In this document: positions 12,990 through 26,900 of the stretch, piece by piece
How positions within the stretch are numbered: position 1 is the stretch's first letter
Layout: every line of letters starts with the position of its first letter
NCBI RefSeq assembly: GCF_004210375.1
Contig: NC_134831.1
Location: 46,906,035 to 46,970,034 of the forward strand
DNA from: Tachypleus tridentatus
Taxonomy: Eukaryota; Arthropoda; Merostomata; Xiphosura; Limulidae
DNA: 64,000 nt
Direction: 5' to 3'
Position numbers and translations under genes: made by a program
Notes under the pieces: model-generated
What the model saw: the letters and a program-made list of their open reading frames with translations, nothing else
Told to the model about the DNA's origin: nothing
Database searches by the model: none

Positions 12990-14830
12990 TGAATCCATCA
13001 TCATGTGGAATGTATGGCTATGTGCAACATAGCAATGTTATGTAAAGTGTCAATAAAATAGAATCTGACTTAAGACCCAAAATTCATAGTGTTTTTTGCA
13101 AGATGTCATTGATGCCTTGAATGTAAGCAGGAAGTTGATGAAGCATGGGTGTTAAGTTGGAATCAAGGTAACTAGAGACAAGGTCATAAAACAGCTGTAT
13201 GATGAAACTATGGGCTTGCCACAATTGTATAATTTATCTATCTTAGATTGAAAATAAAATGTAAAAAACCTAGAATAATTAGCAATCAAATCCTAAGCTT
13301 CTAATGGAAGTTTGTTGTTGCTTATCCTTAGTTCTGTAGTGAAACAAACAGTCTGTTAATGTTCATTAAGAAGGTTATTTTCACAGATAGAAATTTATCT
13401 TCAGAAAGCTCACTAATAACTATCAGACCAACTATCCAATGCTTTCTTCCAAACAAACACTGCTCCTGATTTGTCACTTGTTTAATTACAATGTTGTCAT
13501 GAGAATGAAATTATGAAAAGCTGTTTCTTTATTTTAAGTGATGTTTCTAACAGATTACACAGTTGTGAAATCCAAGCAATAAATTTCCTTAACATTTTCT
13601 ATGTAGTAGATGAGCAAAAGAAATTACCTAGATGAATGTGTCCATGTGTTGGTTTGTTTCTGTAGCTGAAAAAGAAATCATTCACTCATGTTGATGGGTG
13701 GTGCAAGTGTTTCGTATCTAGACTGATGTATATGTGAAGTGTAGAAATGCTCTTTAAGAAATAACTAGCAAATATATGTTTAATTTTGTGTTGTGTATTG
13801 AACTCATTTTATGTTTATTAACTGGGAATAAATTTAGGCCTTTCTTTAGAATAGTAATCTCACTTTCCATTACATGGAGGTCCTGGAATATTTGACAATA
13901 GAAGTGATGTGGTTACTGTTAGATTGTGTGGCTGACATGTGATGAGTTTCTTACCTTTTCAAAAAGTTGTTTTTTTTTAATATTCTTTGTTTATTATCTT
14001 AATGCGTTATTTTTTCTTTGCTATGAAACGTTCTGTGTTTATGATAATTTTAATACTATTTTTTTTTAATTCCAAACTTCATTAAACTGTTTTTACTTTA
14101 CTATTTAACTATCAGTTCTATTTTGTGTCATGTTCTGTTTTCATGTATTGTTTCATTTCAAAACATTCTTGTAATTATCATTAACCAACAGGCTTGTTTC
14201 TGGCTTGAAAAAGAATGTTTGCTCAAACCATCACTAAATAAATAAATAAATACCATTATGATTTAAAGGTTTTTTGTTTTTCTAAAAGTCTAATATAGTT
14301 TATCACCATATTTTTCTTATTTGTATGTACACACACAAATACAGACACAGTGTACTTATGTTTTATGTATCTATATGTTTTCATCTACATATTCATAAAT
14401 TTTATACATATTTACAAATATCAACATTTTGTGTTATTGCATGTATTATACCTTTCATTAAATACCTATTTTATTCTATTCAATTATCTTAAGTTCTATG
14501 AAACCCCAACAATGATTATATCATGATTTGCTTGTTTTTAACTTTGTATGATACTTCACAACAAAATTGCCTTGATAATGGTGAAATGTGTAATCAACAC
14601 CTCAGAATACAGATAATTTTATTCACTAATAGTTAATGTTTCATATCAGTATTTCTTCTACCCATAACTGTGAAGAAAAAATGAACTCATATTAACAAAT
14701 TAGTCTTCTTTCTTTCAAAAGAGCTATACACTCATTCATTAATATTAAATGTAAATATATATACTACAGCTACAGGTTTATTATAATACAGGAACAACAG
14801 ACCACATTCACTTAATATTCCTTTTAACTA
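12990..14830. other. Non-coding stretch between the LINE copy and Rab exon 7
   Basis: It is A+T-rich, with no domain or family motif recognised on either strand. By position it is intron if the last Rab exon lies further left. Confidence 0.4.
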
Positions 14831-14836
14831 ACTTAC

Positions 14837-14927
14837 CAGTTTTTGAAGAAACAGCCCAGTACTCCGCTTTCAGAGATCTCGCCATGGTAACAGCTTGCTG
14901 TTCAACTGCATGGTAAGTAGCTTCAGA
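14837..14927 (-). CDS. Rab34/36-like, coding exon 7 (G5), last exon in the window
   Basis: This 91-base exon encodes 30 codons ending [11 protein letters not shown] plus the first base of a split glycine. It carries the G5 motif. The acceptor is TTCCCAG and the donor is ACTG|GTAAGT, so at least one more coding exon must follow. I searched the minus strand below 14836 for a phase-matched continuation and found none. Confidence 0.92.
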
Positions 14928-17900
14928 CTGGGAAGTCAAACAATTATTTTCATACAGTTCTTTAAAACTAAGTACAACAGAAATATTACTTTAAAAACAA
15001 TGTTAAATGTCAGAAGTCTTAAGAGTTTACTCTACCAGACAGAACATGTAAATTCATCAAAACCAAACATTCATTCACCTGTTTTAACCTCATAATATAA
15101 ATCAGTCACACTTTTTTCATAGAATGTTAGTTGTTACTGTTTAGTTACCTAACTATTTGAATGCAAATCCACAAGCTCAGTTTACTTAAAGCCCTTCAAA
15201 GCCAAGCAAAAAATGCATTAAGCAGGGTTTTAAAAGTAAACCCTTTTCTTATTATCCTGACAGTTCATTTTTAAAATGGAATAAAGAACACAAGTGACTC
15301 ATAAAATTGGTACCCATTCAAGCATTTTTATTCACCAACACTTTGGCATTGATTTCATCTATTTACAAATTCTGACAATATTTCATACATTTTAATTAAT
15401 ACAAGATTAAACAAGTGTACAAGAACTGGGTCATTTTCAATTTAATTAACTCAATAATAAAGTGAGTGTTTAGAAATTGTTTTGATAATAGCCTGATATA
15501 TTTAGGTTTTAATTGTACTCTATACAATTAAAACATGTCATTCTGCCATGTTACATTGAATAAACATACACGATCATCCACAAACAAACTTTAACCTACC
15601 ACAGCATCTCTTTTGGTTCCAATAAGGAATATCACAGGATTTTCTCTGTTGTTCTCCAATGTTTCCTTTAACCACACTGGAGCATTTTGTAGACTGAACA
15701 TATTTGTTATGTCAAAAACAATCACCACAGCTATATTACAAAAAACAAAATTAATATAAACAGATAAAAACTTAAGATTTATTGAGCACAAATTACTAAG
15801 TGCCACAGTTAATAGAGAGTAATCAAGATACCAATCTACCTAGCAAAAAATATATTTTTTTAAAAGTAGTTAAAGGTTTTAGTTGTAAAGGTATTTTAGC
15901 TAGTAAAAAAAATAAATAAATAAAACCAGTTTATGGAAATAGTAATTGATGTACCATTTACAGCTCTTAAAATGAAACTTAAAAACAGTTAAAGGACAGA
16001 GTAACCAATCAATGCACCATTTTAGCCAGTACAAAAAACTGTTAAAGAACAGAGTAATCAGTGTTCAATTTTAGTCAGTAAAAGGTAATTTAAAAACAGT
16101 AAAATGACAGTAATCAATATACCATTTTAGCCAGTACAAAAGTAATTTGCATTTCTGATACTCTTATTCAGCAAGCAGCACAGATTGCTAACTTTAAACA
16201 AAAACTTTGCCTAGATTCAATGTTTTAAAAAAACATTAAGAAATAACTATTTCATGAAGAAACTGTAAACAATCCAGGCAGAAATATAATTACTTCAGTA
16301 TTTGTCATAAGAAATAAAACAATTGTAAATGATATTCAACTGTAAGGCTTATGTAGGATATAAGTGCACTGGTGTTATTTATATAAAATACAACTACTTT
16401 GACAGATTACTCAGATTAAAATAATTTAAAATATATTCAGCTGTAAGCTCTACACAGCATGCAATTACACTGGTGTTAAATTACTTTGGAATTAAAACAG
16501 CAAATAATAATTATACAATGTTCAGTGACAAGGGTATAAAATGTAAAAATACTAGCATCAATCACTAGCATAAAACACCTTTAGTGTTAGTTATTATTGT
16601 ATAAAATATAAAAATAAACCAATAACAGTGTATAATGTAAAATCATGTAAAAGTATAATGTCAGTCCTCAGTGCAAAACAATGTTAACATCAGCATCATT
16701 AATGTATAAAATGCAATTACTTTGATGTCAGTCACTAATATATAAAATGTAAACATACAAATCAGTCGCGAATGTGAAAAAATAACACTTAACATTAAGC
16801 ATTTAATATACAGAACTTAAGTACACTGGAACTCAGTCAATCCTGTTGTAATATATTAGGTTCCTAAAAACCCTGCCCTGAAAGGGGCTTGCACCCAGGA
16901 CCCTCAATTAAAAATAGCACTAGAGCTACCAAGATTCAAGTTCAAAGTAAGATAAGCCTCTCCATCATGATTGCTATAGAATTTTCTCTATTCAAACAAG
17001 ATTAATCCTTGAACTCGCATCAAATATTACCTGGCAATTTTATATGTAAATGCTTCCTCACAACACACCAACCAAGCATGACAATAGGTTTGATTTTAAA
17101 TATACTTAGTTCAGAGGGCCTTTGGGATAAAAACAAAAAAACAAGTTCACATCAATCTGACAAATCAGGATGTTAGGAAATCTGCCATTACTTAACCTTG
17201 AAATGAGGATATTTGATTCCCATTTGTGCTTTGAAACCAATGATTTTATCATGTCTCACAGTTCAAACAGATAATTCTCTATCCTGACCTATACAGTGCG
17301 AGTAAACATAACTACTCAGGCAAGAATCTATAATGTATAAAATGTAAGAACAACACGTAAGAACAAAATAAACTAATCAGTAATTTTTTTTTATAAAATG
17401 TCACTACATTCTAACCCTTTAAGATAAAATCTAAAGTATTAAGATAATCTGTATAAAATCAAGAACATTGGAACTTAGTCATTAGTGTATACACACAACT
17501 ACCCCAGCATCAGTTGTAAATATATACATGCAACTACCCCTGCATCATTTGTTAAGTGTATAAATGTAACTACTCCAGCATCAGTCATTAATGCACAACT
17601 AACAACCTTGACTAATTACTTGTACATGAAATACAATTCCTTGGGATGCTATTACCAGTGTACAAGTTATAACTAAAAGATGAGTCAGAACTGTACAAGA
17701 TATAAACTAATTCAATCATTACACAATCTATAACAAGTAACTATTCATCAGGTTTTGAAATATCTATTAATACTGAGTGTGATTGAGCTTACATACCATT
17801 CAGTCAAAAAAAAGTCAACTGTAACTCATACAAAATTCAGTTGCAAGAATATTAAACCTAACCACCCTAGTATTCTGCCAAGGGTGTAAAATTTTTCCAG

Positions 17901-20900
17901 TGGTAGCTCTACACATAAAAATAAATAACTTTAAAAAAATCACACAGAAAACAAACCTCAAAGTTGTATACAGCCCAAAATCATCTTTTAAATAACCACA
18001 TCTCTTGTTTCAGATTTTAAATTCCTCTTCCACAAAATCTATACTTATTAACCAATTTTTGGTCCTTTTACCTTGTGCTCCTCTATAGTAGGCTGCTGCA
18101 ATAGACTTAAACCTCTCTTGTCCTGCTGTGTCCCACCTGAAACAAAGCAGTCAAAAGATAACACACAACACAGAAAAAAAAAGTAAAATTAATCTTTGAT
18201 ATATACTCTTCTGGTACCTAACTACCTATATATCAATATTTTTTATTTAAGATTTAAAGCTTGTTTTGTGTAATAACTCCATTTTTGTCAATGGTCTCAT
18301 ATTTTAATTTTCAATCGGGTGTGTATTTTGAAAATGAAAAATAAGATCAAAATAACATTTAGGGTTATGTGGTACTATCTTATAAAATACAGGATGGAGG
18401 TGACATTCTGATTCAGCTTAAACTCGTGTTACCGCACAGTTTTACATCTTTTACTATTTAATAGCTCTTACGACTTAAGAAATATTAATAAAACTGTATA
18501 CAAACTTTAATTTCAGTGAACTGCATCACCACAAATGTACAAAAAGCAGTAAATCATTTAAAAAATTTGATATTGATGATAAATGCAACTGCTCTAGCAT
18601 CAGTTGTCAGCATAAAAATGCAACTATTCTAGCAACATTCACCTATTAGTGCATAAATGTTTAACAAGAAATCAAACTACTTGCTAACCAACACAATTAT
18701 AATAATGAACATAACACTACATTTCTGGATAATCAACAGAATATGAACACATTATCTCTATTATATATATTGTTCTGCAACACAACTTCATGCTGACAGC
18801 CAAGGTTAAATGAACATTAAAAATAATTCATACATTTTTAATTTAGGTTCCTTTTCATACAAGTACTCTAAAAAAACAGTAATTAAAATAGCAAATTAAA
18901 TTATGACAAGTATAACCTCAAATACAGCTCATCTACATGGAAAAAACATCTCATTAAATCCACTCAACTACAACTATCAATTTTTAACTCACATTTGTAA
19001 ATTAAAGGGTGTGTTTAAGATGTCAAACCTCTCCACCTCAAAGTCAACACCTATAGTAGCCTTATAGTTTGAATTAAATACTTCATGACAAAACCTAAGA
19101 TGAAAAAAAAGTTCGATAAAAAAAGCACTATATGAAAAATAAGGTAAACAAACTTGAAATAAAAGTTATGTGAAAGCAATTAATCACTTCATAACAAAAC
19201 CTAAAACTGAAAAAATAAATAAAGCATCTTATCAAACACCTTCTAATAAAAGCCCGATATTGAAAACTATATCAGGCATTTTAAAACTCAAGACAGAAAA
19301 AGAAAGCTTTTCACATAGCACTGAATAAAACTTGTTAGCAAAAAAGTGAAATGAGCACATATTTTGTGGCAGAGGTTGTCTATACATTTTAGAATACTTT
19401 CAAGTACAGAATACATTAAAAAAATCTTACCCTACTGTTATTTCTAAGTATCCTAATCTTGATTTGAATAAAATGTGTTAGGTAGTTTAAATCAACTTCA
19501 GTGCATTTTCTTAAAAACTCACCAAGCATAAAATAGCCCAAGCCTATTTGCCTGATAGTTAATATGTTAATCTTATGGTAAATGGTAATTAAAATCATCA
19601 TTGTGTCAGTTGCCAACTTACTATTATACTTGTATAATTTGGAAAATTTCTAAAGGAGAGAAAATCAGTCTTGTAAAACACCAAATTAGCAATTCCATGT
19701 AATTCTATCATGTTCAGATTTTGACTACACAAGTCTTTTCTTATCTAAATCAGACTATTTATAATGGCATACAATGGTTAAAGAAACAACAAAAAACAAT
19801 ACTGATAAAAGAAATTTAACATCCACCTCTATTTTCAAATGCACTCTGTTAACCCTCAAACTACCAATCTATTTTTATACCACTCACTACTAGCACAACT
19901 ACTAATTTTTAAGCAAAATACAAAAGAACCCACACAAGTATTTAGTAGAATTATTTGTAACACTAGTTACATTTTGTGCATGTTATTAAAAACTGTATAA
20001 TCAACAATTTCATGACCCCAGAAACAACACAAAGTTTTAAAAAATGCATACAAAAATCTAATTGGATAAGTAAAATAGGTAGTTAAGAAAAAATGGAAGG
20101 AATATAAAGAACTATAACAGAGAAATATTTTAAGCATTGCTAAATTTCAGGGTTTGGTTTGTCTGAATTAAGCACAAAACACAATAATGGGCTATATGTG
20201 TTCTGCCCACCAAGTGTATTGAAACCCAGTTTTTAGCAGTGCGAGTCTGCAGACATACTGCTGTGCCACTGGAGAGGGCAAATTTCAGAGTGAAACAAAT
20301 AGCACACAGTGCTGTGCTGTTAATGACAATTCTTGACAATAAACAGAAACTTTCTTCTAATGCCAACACTTCTCTCAACACCCTTTACTGTTTAACTTCA
20401 AAGCATCATTATTTTGCCAAAGTTTGTCAAAAGGATAGATTTTAAGGAATTTCAAAAGGTACATTAATAAATCTGCTTCTAAATTTTAATTCAGAGCTAC
20501 AATATGTAAATTTTAAAAAATAATCACATCCTTGATTAATAACTTCTGAATTTTTTACATCCTTCAAAATAAAGATTATAGAAACAAATTAGAACACAGT
20601 AAAAAATTGAATACTTACCTATTGACCAAACAGGTCTTTCCAACTGCAACATCACCCACAAAAATAGTTTTGGAAATTTTTAAACTAAAACAAAAAAATA
20701 ATCATTAATGTAATATATTGATGTCAAGAAATGTGTATTTTCAACAAAGAATTATGGTTGTAACATCAGCTTTTCCAGTCAGTTTTATATAGTATTGAAA
20801 ACAATATGTATACAGAAACCTAATTTTCAAACATAATTATGTTAAACTTGTATAAACTTTAATTTTTCAACAAAATAAAATTCCATCTGTTTGTTAACTA

Positions 20901-23900
20901 ATGATGGAAAGTTTATTTCTTTTGAGCAGTTACTCAAAGCTAAACTAGAGCAATATTCACTAGTCTGTCCCTAATTTTTATCTGGTAGATTAGACAGGAA
21001 AAAGCTAATCAACAAGCACCGACAAGTATCTAATTATTCTAATACCTTAATGCTACTTGAATATCACTTTTATCAGGCAAAAGGACATAAATCATATCAT
21101 TCACCCTTTTATTTACAGTTAGGAAGCTGGGTGGAAAGAGAATCATTTAGGGGGAGCAACTGAACTAAGACTTCTCCATTAGAATTTGAACTTGGGGTTG
21201 CATCTGTCAATATTAAGTATTCTTACGTCTTATGAGTGCAGTTCACTTGTGTTATCTACTCCATAATCTGGTACCTAAAGAGAGAGAGAGAGAGAGAGAT
21301 AAATACTTTGAGTGACCATTAAAATCAGCCTCTTCCATTGCATTCTGAGGTTGAGATTCCATCTTTCAATATTAAGCATCTCCATGTCCTTAACATGTTA
21401 TATTCCTTCCAACACAGCAGATAATGAGAGGATGAAGTAAATATATTGATCCACACATCAAGTCTTTCAACTTCAATTCAATTGAAACACCTAAATTTAA
21501 CAAAGGATAATTTAACACCAGATACAAATGAAACTGGAACAGAGACAATAGAATATAAGGAATCAAAGACAGCATCCTTCTCAATCAAACACCTAACCAG
21601 AGTGCAAACTGGCCTGACTTGATCAAAACATACATTTCATGATCTTTTTCTGGAGTTACTTTCAAAACTTAAACTTTATTATAAATGAATGATAAAAACT
21701 TGGCATCAAAATGTAATTTACAGTTCAAAGTTTTAAACTGCCTATGTTTTATTCTCTTAAAATTCAAGAGGCAATACTTTTATACATCCTTGATCTTTGT
21801 CACGAGTTGTATAAATTCAACTCTTCACTTAAGAAATTTCTAATTTCAAAAATAAGCTGAATTTGTCAACCAATTAAAGACACAAACTATACACAAGTGA
21901 AAATCTAAATACTTCCACCACTTACTTTCATGACTTACTGAGGTGTAAATAAGTATACCAAACTTCCAGAGAAACCTCTCCTTTCTCTGACTTTCAAATC
22001 AACTTTACATGGGTGATTTGTTTATAACCACCTTGGCATGACGGAATCAACATAACCAGAGAATTCCCCCCCCCCAACATTAATCTTAATTTTGTCATTT
22101 ACTTTTTGTGAACAAATACAAACAGATTGCCTAAAATTGCTTATGTGTGAACAAAGTTGTTTGGCCCTGAACAGCTAACAATTATTTAGCTATTTATCCC
22201 CTGGATAAAAATCCAGTTAAATTAGTTGTTTCAGGGCATTGTGATCTTGTACCTAGTACAATTTGTGTATTCTGAAATTCATGTTTGAGAGCTACATTAA
22301 CTTTTAATATGAAAAACTTAGTAAAAAAAAAAAAAAGTCAAGTTCAGCACACTTAAGAGTTGCACTCTCAAAGATCCTGTGTCAAATAGATTATTCATAG
22401 TGTTTAAAATCTTAGCTAATGAACACCTGTTGCGATTTATTACTTTTCACAGGAAAATTACTTTTCCAGTATATAATAACCATAAAATTAAAGATGTGAA
22501 AAGGTTAAGTGAGATTACAATGCCAACCATAAAAAAAAATTTAAAGAAAATAAAAGTTGTTGTTTATTTCATTTTATTTCAAACTGACATTTTTCTGCAG
22601 ACAGATAAAATAGTTTTACTGACAAAAAAATTTATATTCATTCAGGTCTTAGAGGTTATGCAAATCAAATATAAAAACTGCAAGGCAAAAAAAGGTATTT
22701 TTATTCTTTACATGAAAATCAATTTTCATTCAGATTAACTCAGTAAAGACTTTGTACTTCAGAGAAAAAATTTAGTATAACATATTAAAAAAAAAATGAG
22801 TGTGTGGAAAGACCAGTAAAGTTTACTAAAATCTTGTTAAATTTCAGGAAAATATGTGCAATACATTTAGAATTATAGTAAAGGTGTATAGTTTAGTAGA
22901 TATGCTGTCAGTGATGAACCAATGCCACAAGCAGAGGGTTGAGAAATTTGAAAGTACAGATATGTGATAGGTAAAGATTATGGAAAAACTCATAAGAAGG
23001 TTGACAGGGAGAAAGCAACAACTGTTAAAATGAAACCCAAACTGACCTTTGGACATTATAGGTTAGTGCTCAGGTCTTTTTTTTCCCTCCTTAACTACAC
23101 AATATATTAATGACATTAATAACAGCATAATTACCAAAACTAAGGTTTGCTGATGAAGTTCAATTTTGAATATTTCTAACGATATTAATTGAACTAATAT
23201 TTGGAAATGAACTTTAATCACAGTAAAAGTAATTTGGATTATATTACTTTATGCATCATATATTGTTGGTAACCTACTCAACAGTGAATGAAAATAAGAC
23301 TGCCATAGAGATAGGAATGTCAAACCAAAGAGACAGTGCTCTGTTACTAATATTTAGCTAACAGAATTTTTGAATTTATTTAAGTCATTACAAGTGAAAA
23401 GAGATAATCACTTCATATAATACAAAACATTAGTGAAACATCACTTGGAATACTATGTGTAGCTGTGGTCTCCTTATCAGAAAAGAATACTGTCTTATTT
23501 GAGAGGGTTCAGAAGAGGACCACTTAAATGATGCCAAGGATGGAAGGAGATTAAGATGTTTTAACTTACTTGATTTTATGAAATTAAAAAAGTGATCTTG
23601 TTAATGTTCACAAGACTGTCCTGAGGATCAACAGGACTAGGATTTTTTTTTGTGCTGTATTATGAAACAAATAAGTTCCAGATTCACAAAACGACAGGCT
23701 AGGCTCCAGTTAGGATAATTTTATTTTCATAACATTATTAGTTTATGGAATAAGTTCTTGTGTCAGTACCAGGGGCTAGCACAATGCAGAAGTTCAAGAG
23801 GATGGGGTAGATGTTTCCTGAAACACAGGCAGTGGATTCAAATGTTTAATTCTTTCCCCAGAGGAAGTGTAGAGGGACAGCCTCGAAAAACTCAAATGGT

Positions 23901-26900
23901 CCCTTCATATCAGTAATGGTTTCAGCCTTGTTATTTTATCTGTAATTTTTTGCCTTTTAACACAAATTACAGTAGTTTTGGGGCATCCTATTTCATACGC
24001 ATTTTAAAAATGTATATTTAAAAGCTACATTATTTATGGATACATAAGTAAAGCACTAGTTTGTTTTTATGTATTGTTCTTTCAATTATGAAGGTTTTGT
24101 AATTATCTGGTGAAAATAGTGCAATGTTAAGGACCACATGCAGAGAACAAATTACTTCCTCTTTTTGTATTTCTACAAGCTTGAACACTTGTACACTGTC
24201 ATATCTTGATGGAGACCTATGTTTAAAATGGCATTCAAATTTCTACTAACACTAAGACTTAAAAACAATTACTTTTCTTGAAGAAAGTAAGGAGTGAAAA
24301 CAAACAGATCCAAATACTTCAAGAAAAACATATTGAATGATTCAGCTCCATCTTGACATGCCTGCACACTTTATAATCTCATATTTAGAATCTAACATCA
24401 AATGTACAAGAAATACATGATGTCAGCACAAGATTTTCTAGGTGTACTTAAAAACCATCATTCATACCCACAGCTCCCTCTTGCTAACAAAGTACAACCT
24501 TAAATATACAGGTTATAACTTTTGTCATCCAATGCTGCATACTTTTCAGAAAAAGAAACTACAAAATAAATGTTCAAAACTGACTTAAATAAAAAATTTC
24601 AATGAAATTAAATAAAATTCCTCTACCACATCAACACAAATTGCTTGTGTTACTGAGCTTGATAGTTGAGCTTTTTTGTTGTTGTAGATTTTGTTTAAAT
24701 TAAACAATTGATGTTAGAAAATTAATAACACTGGAATATTCTTAACACTGTAGATCTGCACCTGATGCAAACCCCATGTTTTTGTTGTTTATTTGCAACT
24801 TTCAAATAACTAATCAGTATAAAAAGTCATTAATGACTTCAGATGTACCCTCCTAATTTAAGAGTGAATAATGTTTTTCACTGATACATCCAAAGTAAGT
24901 GTAGAAAAATATAAACACAATATATTTGTTGAATGCCTGATAGTGGTAATAGGTTTAGAAATAATTAAGATTTGCTTTTTTTTTAATTAAAATATACAAC
25001 TAGGTCAAAAGAAAATGCAAAAGAAAAAAAAACAACTAAGCAGGCATCTGTAATATTCATTAAAATGTAATATAGCTACCGTTGTTTTTGTAGATAGGAT
25101 ATGTGCATTTAAGATGCAAGCTAAGTGAAAATTACCTCAAGTTTACTGTATTCCACACTCTTTGTGCAATATTATTCACTAATATAAAATCCTATCAACA
25201 CCAAGAGTCTCACTTCAGAAAAAACCCATGCAACTTATTGAACAAGTGACAAAGTACTCCACCCAAATATATAGAAGCAAGGACCATGAAAGACTTAGAA
25301 AACAAGCATTAAATCAAAGCAGGCAGTAAAAATCATTAAATTTAAATTTTTAGGATAAAGATTTGGAAGAGAGATCATCTAGAGAACACCTAATGGATAA
25401 AAACTCAGCACCTTCAGATAATTCTAAAATACCTGAAAGGAGAAAAATTTGATTTAAAAACTGAGATGTACAGAGATTTGAGGAAAGCGTAAAGAAATTG
25501 TAGACCAAAGAAAAAAATTTTTACGTAGGCATAAAAACACACCACTGGGGTACTTTAATAGCAATAAGACATGCAAACTCTTATTCTAGAAATGTATTAA
25601 TGTGTAAGATGAATGTAAAACCACTAATAATTGTTTCACCTTCTAGCTGTATTTCATCAACTAAGATTTCTTATCACATCAACAAATTGTACCAAAAGAC
25701 AAAGATCTATCAATGCCAAAAATGTATACATTTAAATCTATTTATAAGTAAATATTGTTTTATTGCTCTGTAAACGTCCCTTTAACAAACTACTGTTTCA
25801 TGCCATTTCAAGTGTAAGTCACTTGGGAAATGTGGAGTTCACGATACACTACTGAAGTACATTACTAATGAGCTACTCCAAGTCTGAGCTGCTCAAGTGC
25901 ATGCCTTGTAAAACATTTTATTGTATTATTTTATTATTATTATTCAGTTTACTTAATTTAAACTTAATTAACCTAAAGAAATCCTAAATGTTACATTCTA
26001 GGTACTTTTATAAAACACAGATAAAACAATAAATAAAGTACTTATGTCTTTTTTATTTATATATATATATACTTGAAATGCCACTTACCCCTTTTTTGTT
26101 TTAAATACTAATGGTAGTAAAGTACAAATTATGTAATTATATAATGCACCAAAGAACAGAATAACAAGTAAAGAGCAGACAATATTCCTTAAGAATCACA
26201 AGTTTTCTGATTTTTTGACTACATGAAAATAACCATAACAAATTCAACTATGCTAGTTATCCAGTTATCTTTCCCATGAAAATGAAACTTTTATGAACTG
26301 AGAAACCAACAATTCTATTCAGAAAACGATGCATCATCTGATAAATGAAAACCTTGGCCATAGATAAAAGAATTAAATGCTATAATTATTAACAAATCCT
26401 GATAGGTAGGGTGTAGCAAGAGAGATTTAACTTTCTATTTGATGTCTATGTTGCCAAACAAAAACAGAAAACTAAAATTTGTTTCTCTGAACAATGACAA
26501 ATTCATAGTGAGTAATTTCCACAAGATATTGTATTTACTGGGAAGGGAGCAAATAAAACAGAAAAACTGGAGTGTCTAGAGAAAATACATCATTTCTTAC
26601 ACTAGGAGATTTTTATTTTAACATATTACCTTAAAATTATAAACTTAAAACTTACATACTACTAAGATGTGGATTATTAGCTAAGATTTTATACTGTACT
26701 AATTGGTACAGTATAAAAATAATGGTATAAATAAATTTTGAAATTAACTCTAAACAACCATGTAGTACAGCTAGACACACATCACAAGAGGGTTAAACTA
26801 ATCTATTATCAATGGATAAAAGCATTGTTAAAGGTTTTCTGTGAATGCAGGCCATAGGTTAGGTTGCTAGATGGTAAACTAGCTATGTGAAAGAAATGAA

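Noticed and set aside
16861..16930. tRNA-like stretch resembling the head of SINE family A
   Set aside because: Only about 50 bases resemble it, with no body or tail and no flanking repeat.
25350..25500. Plus-strand open stretch ([19 protein letters not shown])
   Set aside because: It is short and matches no family I know. No clear splice sites flank it.
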